Source: Streptomyces laurentii
GTDB taxonomy: Bacteria > Actinomycetota > Actinomycetes > Streptomycetales > Streptomycetaceae
Reading direction: 5' to 3'
Assembly (NCBI GenBank): GCA_002355495.1
Contig: AP017424.1
Location: 744,001 to 808,000 of the forward strand
Length of the DNA: 64,000 nucleotides
Each line of letters starts with the position of its first letter. The stretch's first letter is position 1. Under the pieces are notes generated by a model. That model searched no databases. It was given only the letters and a program-made list of their open reading frames with translations, and had not been told where the DNA came from. The translations under genes were made by a program, and so were the position numbers. Below, one piece after another: positions 8,072-16,171 of the stretch.

Positions 8072-9247
8072 TCACACCCCGTTCATGTAGAGAAGAATGC
8101 ACTTCGAGCAGACCGGCATCATTCCTGTCTCCGCCAGGATCGTCCGGACACGGCGGAACCGCTCGCTCTGCCACAATTCCAGCGTCGGCGTCTCGTACAG
8201 ATTCCCGACGACGAACTCCGGGAAGAACTTGCACGAACTCACATTGCCGTCCGCGTGCACCTCCATGCGGTTGGTGACGGCGAGACAGCGGGTGCGCCGC
8301 TGGGCCGGCCGCGAGGTGCCGAGGATGAAGGACTCGACCTCGTCCTCGGCCAGTTCCGGCTGGTAGCGGATCCGCGGCGACCAGGTGCGCGCGGCCAGTC
8401 GCGCCATGGACTCGCGCAGCACCGGCAGCAGTTCCTCGGGCAGTTGGTACGTGTAGGAGTGCCAGGTGGGCCGGGCCGTACCGGTCTCGGGCTCCAGCCA
8501 GGCGAAGTGCTCGCGGTAGACCTCGTCCATCGCCCCGGCGACCTGCGGGCTGATGTACCAGGGGAACTGGAAGTAGACGGTGTTGACGCCGACTTCCTCC
8601 GCCCACTCCATGAACTCGTACATGCGATGCACGGTGACGTGGGAGACCATGCATCCGACCGACACCTGGCCGCGATACTCGCCTTTTCGCTGCAGGTCGA
8701 GCATCGCTTCCATGTTCTTCATCGTCCGTTTGAACGTGCCGCGACCGCGCAGTTCGTCGTGGTCGGAATCCAGCCCGTCCAGGCTCACGAGAAGATTGAG
8801 GTGCTCGCCTATGCGCAGCAGATCGTCCATGTGGCGCTGGAAGAGCAGACCGTTGGTGCACATGGTCACGGTGCGCGGATAGCGTTCGATCAGGCGTGCC
8901 ACCTCGTCGAAGCGGCTGTGCATCAAGGGCTCGCCGCCCCAGATGTACAGACGTCCGGGCACTCCCGAGGTTTCCTGCAGGATGTTCTCGATCAGGTCCG
9001 GGGCGAGTTCCTGCCGCTGCTTGTCGATTCCCCAGTCCCGGAAGAATCCCTGCTCGTTCCACTGATAGCAGTGCGTACAGCGAAGGTTGCACTTATAGGT
9101 GAGCTGAAGGCTGACCTCACGTGGCACATCTGCCGCATAGGCGCGGTCGGCTCGCAATCCCGCCCGGGATTGCGAGCGAATCGCGACCGTGTGCTTGATG
9201 TCCGCGAATTCCTTTGCGGTAAGCGTGCGGCTCGTCCTAGGGGACAT
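8072..9247 (-). CDS. Radical SAM enzyme with Twitch-like auxiliary Fe-S domain
   Basis: The 391-residue protein has the radical SAM motif CNLRCTHC (Cys53, Cys57, Cys60) and YIWGGEPLMH, the SAM-binding GGEP element. The C-terminal region has Cys321-X12-Gly-X4-Cys339 and CSKC (Cys380, Cys383) only eight residues from the end. These four cysteines suit one auxiliary 4Fe-4S cluster, a Twitch rather than a full seven-cysteine SPASM domain. Related enzymes oxidise alcohols or serine/cysteine side chains (BtrN, AtsB) or crosslink peptides. The ATG at 9247 is preferred over an upstream one because GAGGAG sits about 6 bases before it. It is the first gene of the minus-strand operon. Confidence 0.88.
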   Translation of the reverse strand: MSPRTSRTLTAKEFADIKHTVAIRSQSRAGLRADRAYAADVPREVSLQLTYKCNLRCTHCYQWNEQGFFRDWGIDKQRQELAPDLIENILQETSGVPGRLYIWGGEPLMHSRFDEVARLIERYPRTVTMCTNGLLFQRHMDDLLRIGEHLNLLVSLDGLDSDHDELRGRGTFKRTMKNMEAMLDLQRKGEYRGQVSVGCMVSHVTVHRMYEFMEWAEEVGVNTVYFQFPWYISPQVAGAMDEVYREHFAWLEPETGTARPTWHSYTYQLPEELLPVLRESMARLAARTWSPRIRYQPELAEDEVESFILGTSRPAQRRTRCLAVTNRMEVHADGNVSSCKFFPEFVVGNLYETPTLELWQSERFRRVRTILAETGMMPVCSKCILLYMNGV

Positions 9248-9302
9248 CTCTCTCCTCGACTCGACTGGCAAGGTTGAGCGAATTCGTGGAGCAATGCGAC
9301 GC

Positions 9303-9340
9303 ATCGTGGCGTGCGCACACCGTCACTGTCAACCGTCACT
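9303..9340 (-). promoter_or_regulatory. Promoter-like element with 9-bp direct repeat before the radical SAM operon
   Basis: Read on the minus strand, TTGACA (9332-9327) is followed after 18 bases by CACGAT (9308-9303), about 55 bases before the radical SAM start codon. The sequence AGTGACGGT is present twice (9340-9332 and 9327-9319), 13 bases apart, flanking and overlapping the -35 box. Direct repeats at the -35 region are typical of activators such as SARPs, but those usually have a period of 11 or 22, so the factor remains unknown. Confidence 0.55.
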
Positions 9341-9680
9341 TGAGCCGTCGAGGAGGAGCCCTAACTCGCCTCCTGGCAAGGACCGTTCGGCGGTACGTCC
9401 CAGGTGGAGGCCTTGACACTCACAGATGGTCTAGGCCACTATTCGAGTGTCTCACCCTGATCGCCCGACGTGGGTGACCACTGGATTCGGAAGGCCGTCT
9501 CGGAGGCTGGCCAGGGAATCGAGCACATCGGACGGGTGTGCCCTCACGGGAATTCAACCCGTCTTCACCAGAACGACGACCGGAATACGAACGACCCGCA
9601 AACGACCGCCGCATCGCACCCTTTGAGCAGAGTCGCTCAGGGTCAATCGGCTCGCATCCTGAACGTCATTCGATTCGATG

Positions 9681-9932
<252 letters not shown>

Positions 9933-10039
9933 TCAGTCCAGTCCGCGAAGGCAATCGCCGCCGCCGTCCGGCACCGGTACGGAGTCCGCGCCGGCGCGTT
10001 GTGCGCCGGCGCAGGCGGCGTCGCCCGGCCTGAAGGGCG

Positions 10040-10570
10040 TCACACCGCTGCGGCAATGGCATCCACCGCGGCCTCGGCCCGGGCCAGCGACTCCGCCGCG
10101 AGCGGCTGGAGGCCGTTCAACGCGGGGATGTCGTCGACGCGGGTCAGCTCGGCGGCGATGATGCGCAGGTTGTCCTCCGCGACCCCGAGGTTGCCGAAGT
10201 AGGCTCGCAGGTACGGGATCTGGAAGTCGAAGTGCTCGCGCGGAGTGCCCGGCCCGTAGCCGCCGCCCCGTGCGGCGACGACCACGACGCGGGTGTCACG
10301 CAGCAGCTTCTCGCCGGTGCCGGCATCGACGTAGGCGCCGGGGAAGGTGATCCGGTCGATCCATGCCTTCAGGCCGGTCGAGACGGTGAAGTTGTACATC
10401 GGGGCGCCGAGCAGCACGGTGTCGGCGGCCCGCAGCTCCTCGATCAGCGAACGGGTGAGCGCCCACTCGCGTTCCTCGTCCGGGTTCTCGACGAGGGCGG
10501 CGACCTCGTCGAGCGAGAGGACGCCCTCGCGTTCGACCCGGCGGCCGAGGTCGGAGTAGGCGGCGCGCAC
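10040..10570 (-). pseudogene. N-terminally truncated AzoR-type flavodoxin-fold oxidoreductase
   Basis: The 176-residue frame contains GAPMYNFTVSTGLKAWIDRI and TFPGAYVDAGTG, characteristic of FMN-dependent azoreductases (AzoR family, usually about 200-210 residues). The first 30-40 residues, with the opening strand and the Ser-rich FMN phosphate loop, are missing. Upstream DNA switches abruptly at about 10572 to a fragment of a sigma factor on the other strand. It is therefore likely non-functional, although an internal ATG at 10570 could still give a short product. Confidence 0.65.
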
Positions 10571-10572
10571 CG

Positions 10573-10833
10573 CTGCCCGCGGGCAGCGCCCTGGTCGCCC
10601 GCGGCGCGCTCAGCATCGCCCGGGAGACCGCGGTGTGGGGCCGACGGGCCCGCTTCGGCGCGGTCGCCCTGGTGGACGGCGCCCCTGGCATCCTGATCGC
10701 CCCGGGCGGACGGCTGGTCCTCGTCCTGCGCGTGTTCGTCGCGCGGAACCGGGTCACCGCCTACGACGTGATCGCCGATCCGGCCCGCCTGGCCGCCCTG
10801 GAGCTGGCTCTGCTCCCGGACGGCGAAGGGTAG
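10573..10833 (+). pseudogene. C-terminal fragment of an ECF41-type sigma factor
   Basis: The plus-strand frame reads through ARFGAVALVDGAPGILIAP and ends with AYDVIADPARLAALEL, the SnoaL-like C-terminal extension found in ECF41/SigJ sigma factors. The sigma-2 and sigma-4 DNA-binding regions are absent. Coding similarity begins at about 10573, exactly where the truncated azoreductase ends, so a recombination junction lies there. An intact ECF41 gene exists elsewhere in the window at 42757-43770. Confidence 0.65.
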
Positions 10834-10911
10834 CCGGACGCGAGCCGTGCGCGGGGCACCGCGACGGACGATGACAGGCCGCGGCCTGATCAGCCGCGGG
10901 GCGGCCACGGC

Positions 10912-11622
10912 TCAGGCCTCGGTCGCCGCCGGACGGAACGCCGCCATCGCGCCGAGCATCAGTTCCAGGGCGAACGGGTAGCCGCTGGCGCGCATGTCGG
11001 CGGCGAGCAGCGGGAAGACCGCGGCGATGTTCGGGTGGGTGTCGGCCGACAGCCTGCCGTAGACCGAGTTCCAGACCTCCTCGTCCGCCTCTCGGGCGGC
11101 CTTCGGCAGAGCGAGCGCGGCGGCGTCCTGGGCCGCGAAGGCCAGGGCCTGGTCGACGAACGCGTGGTAGGCGCGGACGGCGAAGGGTTCCGGGAAGCCC
11201 GCCGAGCGGAGGACGCCGAGAATCCGCTCGACGGCCCGCGTCTCGTGCGGACGTCCCGTCGTGCGGTACGCGCCGAGGACGGCCGCCTGTGGGTGGGACA
11301 GGTAGCAGGCGTGGATCCGCAGGCCCATCGAGCGCAGGTCCTCCCGCCAGTCCCCGGTCGCCCGCCAGCCCTCCTGCGCCCTGCCGATCAGCTCGTCCGC
11401 CATGGCGAGGAGCAGTGCGTCGGTGTTGCGGAAGTAGCGGTAGAGCGCGCTCGGATCGGCGCCGAGCGCGGCGCCCAGTCTCCGCACGGAGAGCGCTTCG
11501 GCACCGTGCTGCGCGACCAGCCGCAGCGCCGTCTCGACGATGAGCCGCTCCGAGAGAACGGCGCCCTGCTTGGTGGGTCTGCGGCGCCGGCGTTCACCTT
11601 CGGGGACGACACGTTCGGACAT
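10912..11622 (-). CDS. TetR family transcriptional regulator
   Basis: The 236-residue protein has a TetR helix-turn-helix near residues 25-75 (TALRLVAQHGAEALSVRRLG and SALYRYFRNTDALL) preceded by an Arg-rich N-terminal tail, and a helical C-terminal ligand domain resembling the TetR_C WHG-type group. The ATG at 11622 is chosen over far-upstream alternatives because it starts the typical N-terminus and faces the divergent amidohydrolase gene 93 bases away. It probably represses that gene, itself, or both. The intergenic stretch contains an imperfect palindrome around cattgacgtgtaaacg (11645-11660), a possible operator. Confidence 0.88.
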   Translation of the reverse strand: MSERVVPEGERRRRRPTKQGAVLSERLIVETALRLVAQHGAEALSVRRLGAALGADPSALYRYFRNTDALLLAMADELIGRAQEGWRATGDWREDLRSMGLRIHACYLSHPQAAVLGAYRTTGRPHETRAVERILGVLRSAGFPEPFAVRAYHAFVDQALAFAAQDAAALALPKAAREADEEVWNSVYGRLSADTHPNIAAVFPLLAADMRASGYPFALELMLGAMAAFRPAATEA

Positions 11623-11715
11623 GGCCGGGACCTTACGACAACACCATTGACGTGTAAACGGCCTTGCCGCTTCCATGGCGCCCATCCCCGTCGCCTCACG
11701 CTCTGGAGCTTTCGA

Positions 11716-13350
11716 ATGGCCAAGGCCGATCTGGTCTTCACCCGCGGCCCCGTCTTCACGGTGGACGCGGCCCGCACCCGGGCGACCTCGCTCGCCGTCA
11801 TCGGCGACCGGATCGCGGCCGTCGGCCACGACGAGGTGCGCGCACTCGTCGGGCCGGACACCGAGGTGGTCGATCTGACGGGCAAGCTGCTGCTCCCCGG
11901 CTTCCAGGACGCCCACATGCACCCGGTCTTCGCCGGGGTGGAACTGGCCGAGTGCGATCTGACCGAGACGGTCGGCGTGGACGAGTACCTGGCCCTGATC
12001 CGCGCGTACGCCGACGCGCATCCCGACCGTGAGTGGATCACCGGTGGCGGCTGGTCGATGGAGAGCTTCGAGGGCGGCCTGCCGACCCGCCGGCTGCTCG
12101 ACTCCGTCGTCCCGGACCGCCCGGTCCTCCTGTCCAACCGGGACCACCACGGCGCCTGGGTCAACACCCGGGCGCTGGAACTCGCCGGAGTCACCGCCGC
12201 CACCCCCGACCCCGCCGACGGCCGGATCGAGCGGGAGCCGGACGGCACTCCCAGCGGCATGCTCCAGGAGGGCGCCGCCTCACTGGTCGGCCGGCTGCTG
12301 CCGGCGAGCACGCCGGCGGAACTCCTCGCCGGGCTGCTGCGGGCCCAGCGGCTGCTTCACTCCCTCGGCATCACGGGCTGGCAGGACGCCATGCTCGGTG
12401 ACCTCGACGGCCGTCCCGATCCCTCGGACGCGTACATGAGCGCGGCGCGCGACGGCTCGCTCACGGCCCGGGTGACCGGGGCACTCTGGTGGGACCGGGC
12501 GCGAGGCGCCGAGCAGATCCCCGAACTGGTGGCCCGGCGCGAGAAGTTGCGGGCCGGGCGGTTCCGCGCGACCTCGGTGAAGATCATGCAGGATGGTGTG
12601 GCGGAGAACTTCACCGCCGCCATGACCTCGCCCTATCTGGACGGCTGCGGCTGCGCCACCGCCAACAGCGGGCTGAGTTTCGTCGAGCCGCGGGCGCTGC
12701 GCGGATACGTGTCGGAGCTCGACGCCCTCGGCTTCCAGGTGCACTTCCACGCCCTCGGCGACCGGGCCGTACGCGAGGCCCTCGACGCGATCGAGGCGGC
12801 GGTGGCGGCCAACGGGCACCGGGGCAACCGCCACCACCTCGCCCACCTCCAGGTCGTCCACCCCGATGACCTCCCCCGCTTCGCAGCGCTCGGCGCCCTG
12901 GCCAACGTCCAGCCCCTGTGGGCGGCCCACGAGCCGCAGATGGACGAGCTGACCATCCCGTTCCTGGGCCCGGAGCGGTCCGCCTGGCAGTATCCGTTCG
13001 GCGACCTGGTGCGCGCGGGCGCGACCCTCGTCGCGGGCAGCGACTGGCCGGTGAGCAGCCCCGATCCGCTCGCGGGGATCCACGTGGCCGTGAACCGCCG
13101 GGATCCCGACGCCGGCCACGGCCGGGTCTTCTACCCGGAGCAGCGGCTCGACCTGCCGACCGCGCTGGCCGCCTACACCGCCGGGGCGGCCCATGTGAAC
13201 GGTCACGACGACGCGGGCAGCCTGCGCGCCGGCAACCTCGCCGACCTGGTCGTCCTGGACCGCGACATCCTCACAGCGCCCGCGGAGGAGATCGCGCAGG
13301 CCCGGGTCGAGCGGACCTATGTCGGCGGCCGGCTCGTGTACGCGGGCTGA
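11716..13350 (+). CDS. Amidohydrolase family 3 protein (YtcJ-like)
   Basis: The 544-residue enzyme has the composite fold of amidohydrolase family 3: an N-terminal beta segment (about 1-58) and a TIM barrel beginning with the metal motif GFQDAHMHP (His67, His69). HFHALGDRA (His343, His345) and GSDWPVSSPDPL (Asp443) supply further ligands. Family members hydrolyse amides or related bonds in small molecules; the best known groups are YtcJ- and NfdA-like N-substituted formamide deformylases. The ATG at 11716 has ggag upstream. It is divergent from a TetR gene and its last 34 bases overlap the convergent LacI gene. The physiological substrate cannot be told. Confidence 0.85.
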   Translation: MAKADLVFTRGPVFTVDAARTRATSLAVIGDRIAAVGHDEVRALVGPDTEVVDLTGKLLLPGFQDAHMHPVFAGVELAECDLTETVGVDEYLALIRAYADAHPDREWITGGGWSMESFEGGLPTRRLLDSVVPDRPVLLSNRDHHGAWVNTRALELAGVTAATPDPADGRIEREPDGTPSGMLQEGAASLVGRLLPASTPAELLAGLLRAQRLLHSLGITGWQDAMLGDLDGRPDPSDAYMSAARDGSLTARVTGALWWDRARGAEQIPELVARREKLRAGRFRATSVKIMQDGVAENFTAAMTSPYLDGCGCATANSGLSFVEPRALRGYVSELDALGFQVHFHALGDRAVREALDAIEAAVAANGHRGNRHHLAHLQVVHPDDLPRFAALGALANVQPLWAAHEPQMDELTIPFLGPERSAWQYPFGDLVRAGATLVAGSDWPVSSPDPLAGIHVAVNRRDPDAGHGRVFYPEQRLDLPTALAAYTAGAAHVNGHDDAGSLRAGNLADLVVLDRDILTAPAEEIAQARVERTYVGGRLVYAG

Positions 13351-14408
13351 GCGGGGCGGACCGATGACGCCCGCACGTCGAGCCGGGTCGGGACGAGCAC
13401 CCCCGACGGCTCCCGGTCGCCGTGTTCCAGGACCGCCACCAGGATCTCGGCGCCCGCCTCCGCGATCGCCTCGGGCCGCAGGCTCAGGGTGCTGACGGGC
13501 GGCTCGGTGTGCTCGGCGGTGACGTCCTCGCTCACACAGACGAGGAGCACGTCGCCGGGGACGTCGAGGCCGAGCCGGCGTACCGCGTCCAGGACGAGGG
13601 GCGGACTCGCCTCGGCCACGACGAGGAGGGCGTCGGGCCGTGCCCCGTCGGCCGCCGGGTCACCCGCGAGGGCGGTCTCGACGGCGCGGATCACGGGGCC
13701 GTTGCCCGGTGATCCGGCGCGCACGACCCGTTCCGGCGCACCGTGCGCCGCACACCACGCGCGGTGCGCGGCGCACACCTCGGTGTGGAAACGGGTGGTG
13801 CTGTCCGGCACCACGAGGACGGGTCGGCGGGCGCCCTGCGCGCGGACGTGGTCCAGGGCCTCGCCCACGGCGCCGCCGGCGTCCACGTCCACCCAGTACG
13901 CCCCGGACCGCCCCTCCACCGAGCGGTCGCTGAGCACGGGGATACGGGCGGCGAGGAGGTCCTCGACGACCGGGTCGTCGGCCACGGGGTCGGCGACGAT
14001 CACCGCGTCCAGTGACAGGTCGGCCCATTCGCTCTGCAGGGAGCCGGCGGGCAGCAGCACCACGGCGTAGCCGCGACGCAGCGAGGTCGCCGCGGTGGCC
14101 GCGGTCAGCCGGGCGAAGTACGGCGACTCCAGGGAGGTCCAGGGGACGTCGGCGAACTCCCCGACCACGTAACCGATCAGCCTGGCCCGTCCCGCGCGCA
14201 GTCGCCGCGCGGTGGCGTTGGGCCGGTAGCCCATTCTGCGCGCGGTCTCGCGGGCCTTCTCCCGTACCGCGGGGGAGAGCCTTCCGGTGCCGTTCAGTGC
14301 CGCCGAGACGGTCGTCTTGGAGAGGCCCGCCTCGCGGGCCACGTCGACGAGGCGGACGCGTGGGAGGGGCGGCGAGGGCTGCCCGCCGTGCGGGGTGGCG
14401 TCGGTCAT
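13317..14408 (-). CDS. LacI/GalR family transcriptional regulator
   Basis: The 363-residue protein has the N-terminal LacI headpiece at about residues 18-68 (VRLVDVAREAGLSKTTVSAAL, then the hinge region RPNATARRLRAG). A periplasmic-binding-protein-like effector domain follows (IGYVVGEFADVPW, SLDAVIVADPVADDPV, VVAEASPPLVLDAVRRLG). It is divergent from the ABC importer operon and a perfect palindrome of LacI type lies between them, so it very likely represses that operon and itself. The C-terminal end overlaps the end of the amidohydrolase gene by 34 bases on the other strand. Confidence 0.9.
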   Translation of the reverse strand: MTDATPHGGQPSPPLPRVRLVDVAREAGLSKTTVSAALNGTGRLSPAVREKARETARRMGYRPNATARRLRAGRARLIGYVVGEFADVPWTSLESPYFARLTAATAATSLRRGYAVVLLPAGSLQSEWADLSLDAVIVADPVADDPVVEDLLAARIPVLSDRSVEGRSGAYWVDVDAGGAVGEALDHVRAQGARRPVLVVPDSTTRFHTEVCAAHRAWCAAHGAPERVVRAGSPGNGPVIRAVETALAGDPAADGARPDALLVVAEASPPLVLDAVRRLGLDVPGDVLLVCVSEDVTAEHTEPPVSTLSLRPEAIAEAGAEILVAVLEHGDREPSGVLVPTRLDVRASSVRPAQPAYTSRPPT

Positions 14409-14437
14409 GGAACTGATGCTGCCACCTTCCCGACCTG

Positions 14438-14480
14438 TGCAAAACCGTTCCCGCAGAGGGTTGTGCGGGAACGTTCCCGC
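14438..14480. promoter_or_regulatory. LacI-type operator region
   Basis: Bases 14465-14480 (gcgggaacgttcccgc) form a perfect 16-bp palindrome with the central CG step typical of LacI/GalR operators. An imperfect copy with one good half (aaaaccgttcccgc) lies at 14441-14454. They sit between the divergent LacI gene (start 14408) and the lipoprotein gene (start 14540), positioned to control both. Confidence 0.8.
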
Positions 14481-14539
14481 ATCAATACTCGCTCCATCCC
14501 CCAGCGCCCGTCACTACACCCGTAAAGGGGTGGGTCTCC

Positions 14540-16171
14540 ATGCGCATGTCCAGAATCATCGCGCTGCTCGCCTGTACCGCCGCGCTCGCGGCCACCACCG
14601 GCGCCTGTTCCGGCGCGACGACGCCGAACGCCGCCGGCACCGGCTTCACGGTCACTCCGCTGTCGCCGCCCGCCCAGGGACCGCTGGACTCCTTCACCTG
14701 GTCCCTGTATGCCGAGCCGTACACGCTCGACTACGCCCTCGCGTACGACTACCCGCCGAACACCGTGCTCGCCAACGTCTGCGAGCAACTCCTGCGGGTC
14801 ACACCCGACCTGAGGATCGAGCCCGGGCTCGCGGTGAAGTACGACCGCCCCGACCCGCGCACCCTCGTCTACACCCTGCGCCCCGGGGTGAAGTTCCACG
14901 ACGGCACCACGATGACCGCCGACGACGTGGTCGCCTCCCTCGAACGGCAGAGGGACCCGAAGACCGGCTCCCCCTGGGGCTCGACCTTCAAGAACGTCGA
15001 CACGATCGAGAAGACCGGCCCGCTGGAGGTCACGCTCCGGCTCTCCAAGCCCGACATCCTGCTCCACGAGCTGATGGCCGCCTCCCCCGGCACCATCGAG
15101 AGCGCGGCCACCCTCGCCAAGGCCGGCAAGGACTACGGCACCCCCAAGGGCAAGGTCAACTGCACCGGCCCGTACGCCCTCGACACCTGGTCCCAGGGCG
15201 CCGAGATCACCCTCAGGAAGCACGCCGCCTACTGGGACCCGAAGCTCTCGCCCAGGTCGGAGCAGGTGAAGTTCACCTTCATCGAGGACGCGGCGGCCCG
15301 CTCCAACGCCTTCCTGTCCGGCACGGCCGACGGCGGGTACATGGTGCCCTCCTCCTCGTTCGCGACGCTCCGCGCCGGCGGCAAGGGCACGCTCCTCTTC
15401 GGCCCCAACACCGCCGCGTCGAACCTCGCGGTCCTCGACTTCCAGGGCCCGCTCGGCGACCTCCGGGTCCGCAAGGCGCTCTCCCTGGCCCTCGACCGGA
15501 AGAACATCGTCAAGGCCGCGGCCGGCGGCGTCGGCGTCCCCGCCAAGGCCCCCGCCGCGCGCGGCGCCTGGGCGCTGGCCCCCGAGAAGACCGCCGCGCT
15601 GTACGACACGCTGCCCGAGCCCGGGTACGACATCGAGGCCGCGAAGAAGCTCGTCCAGGAGGCCGGCGCGGCCGGCCGCCCGATCACGCTGGCCACCAGC
15701 ACGCTCGCCCCCGAGATCAGCGTCGTCGCCAACGCCGTCCAGGCCGCCGGACGCCGGATCGGGCTCGACGTCGAACTGAAGGCCGTCGCTCCGGAGGCGT
15801 ACAGCAGCATCTTCGTCGACCCGAGCGCACGCAAGGGGATCGACCTCGTCATCACCAGCGGCTACGACAACACGCCCGATCCGCTGGAGTTCTACCAGTA
15901 CCTGCGCACCGGCGACTTCGGGAACTACGGCAAGTGGTCGGACGCCGAGTTCGACGCCGAGTTCGACCGGGCCAACGCCGAGCCCGATGCCGGCAAGCGC
16001 GCGGAACTGACCGCCGCGCTCCAGAAGATCGCGCTGCGCGAGCTCCCGATCATCCCCGTGTACGAGGCGCCCCACTCCGTCTTCCTCGGCAAGCGCGTCA
16101 CCGGCGCCCCGACCGGGATCGCCCAGCTGTACTACCCGTGGGCCGCGACGATCGGGGCCGCGAAGAAATGA
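14540..16171 (+). CDS. Peptide/nickel-type ABC transporter substrate-binding lipoprotein
   Basis: The 543-residue protein has a lipoprotein-like signal peptide ending near Cys23 (AATTGAC) and the SBP family 5 pattern. An early LTYTLRPGVKFHDG-like block appears as YTLRPGVKFHDGTTMTADDV, followed by a GTGPY-like block (KVNCTGPYALDTW) and the late block PVYEAPHSVF. Family members bind oligopeptides, nickel complexes, or some sugars and opines outside the membrane. It is the first gene of a five-cistron operon behind a LacI-type operator. Control by a sugar-type repressor makes a carbohydrate or glycopeptide cargo worth considering, although this is inference. A second ATG two codons in is an alternative start. 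Confidence 0.9.
   Translation: MRMSRIIALLACTAALAATTGACSGATTPNAAGTGFTVTPLSPPAQGPLDSFTWSLYAEPYTLDYALAYDYPPNTVLANVCEQLLRVTPDLRIEPGLAVKYDRPDPRTLVYTLRPGVKFHDGTTMTADDVVASLERQRDPKTGSPWGSTFKNVDTIEKTGPLEVTLRLSKPDILLHELMAASPGTIESAATLAKAGKDYGTPKGKVNCTGPYALDTWSQGAEITLRKHAAYWDPKLSPRSEQVKFTFIEDAAARSNAFLSGTADGGYMVPSSSFATLRAGGKGTLLFGPNTAASNLAVLDFQGPLGDLRVRKALSLALDRKNIVKAAAGGVGVPAKAPAARGAWALAPEKTAALYDTLPEPGYDIEAAKKLVQEAGAAGRPITLATSTLAPEISVVANAVQAAGRRIGLDVELKAVAPEAYSSIFVDPSARKGIDLVITSGYDNTPDPLEFYQYLRTGDFGNYGKWSDAEFDAEFDRANAEPDAGKRAELTAALQKIALRELPIIPVYEAPHSVFLGKRVTGAPTGIAQLYYPWAATIGAAKK

Noticed and set aside
9413..9442. Plus-strand TTGACA promoter-like sequence
   Set aside because: No good -10 element at the right distance and no intact gene on the plus strand downstream.
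9248..9680. Possible ribosomal precursor peptide gene for the radical SAM enzyme
   Set aside because: I read both strands and found no short frame with ribosome site, leader-like sequence or Cys/Ser/Thr-rich core. The stretch holds the operon promoter instead.
10632..10833. Short independent gene of 66 residues
   Set aside because: Its sequence is the tail of an ECF41 sigma factor and the similarity extends upstream of the putative GTG, so it is a gene fragment.
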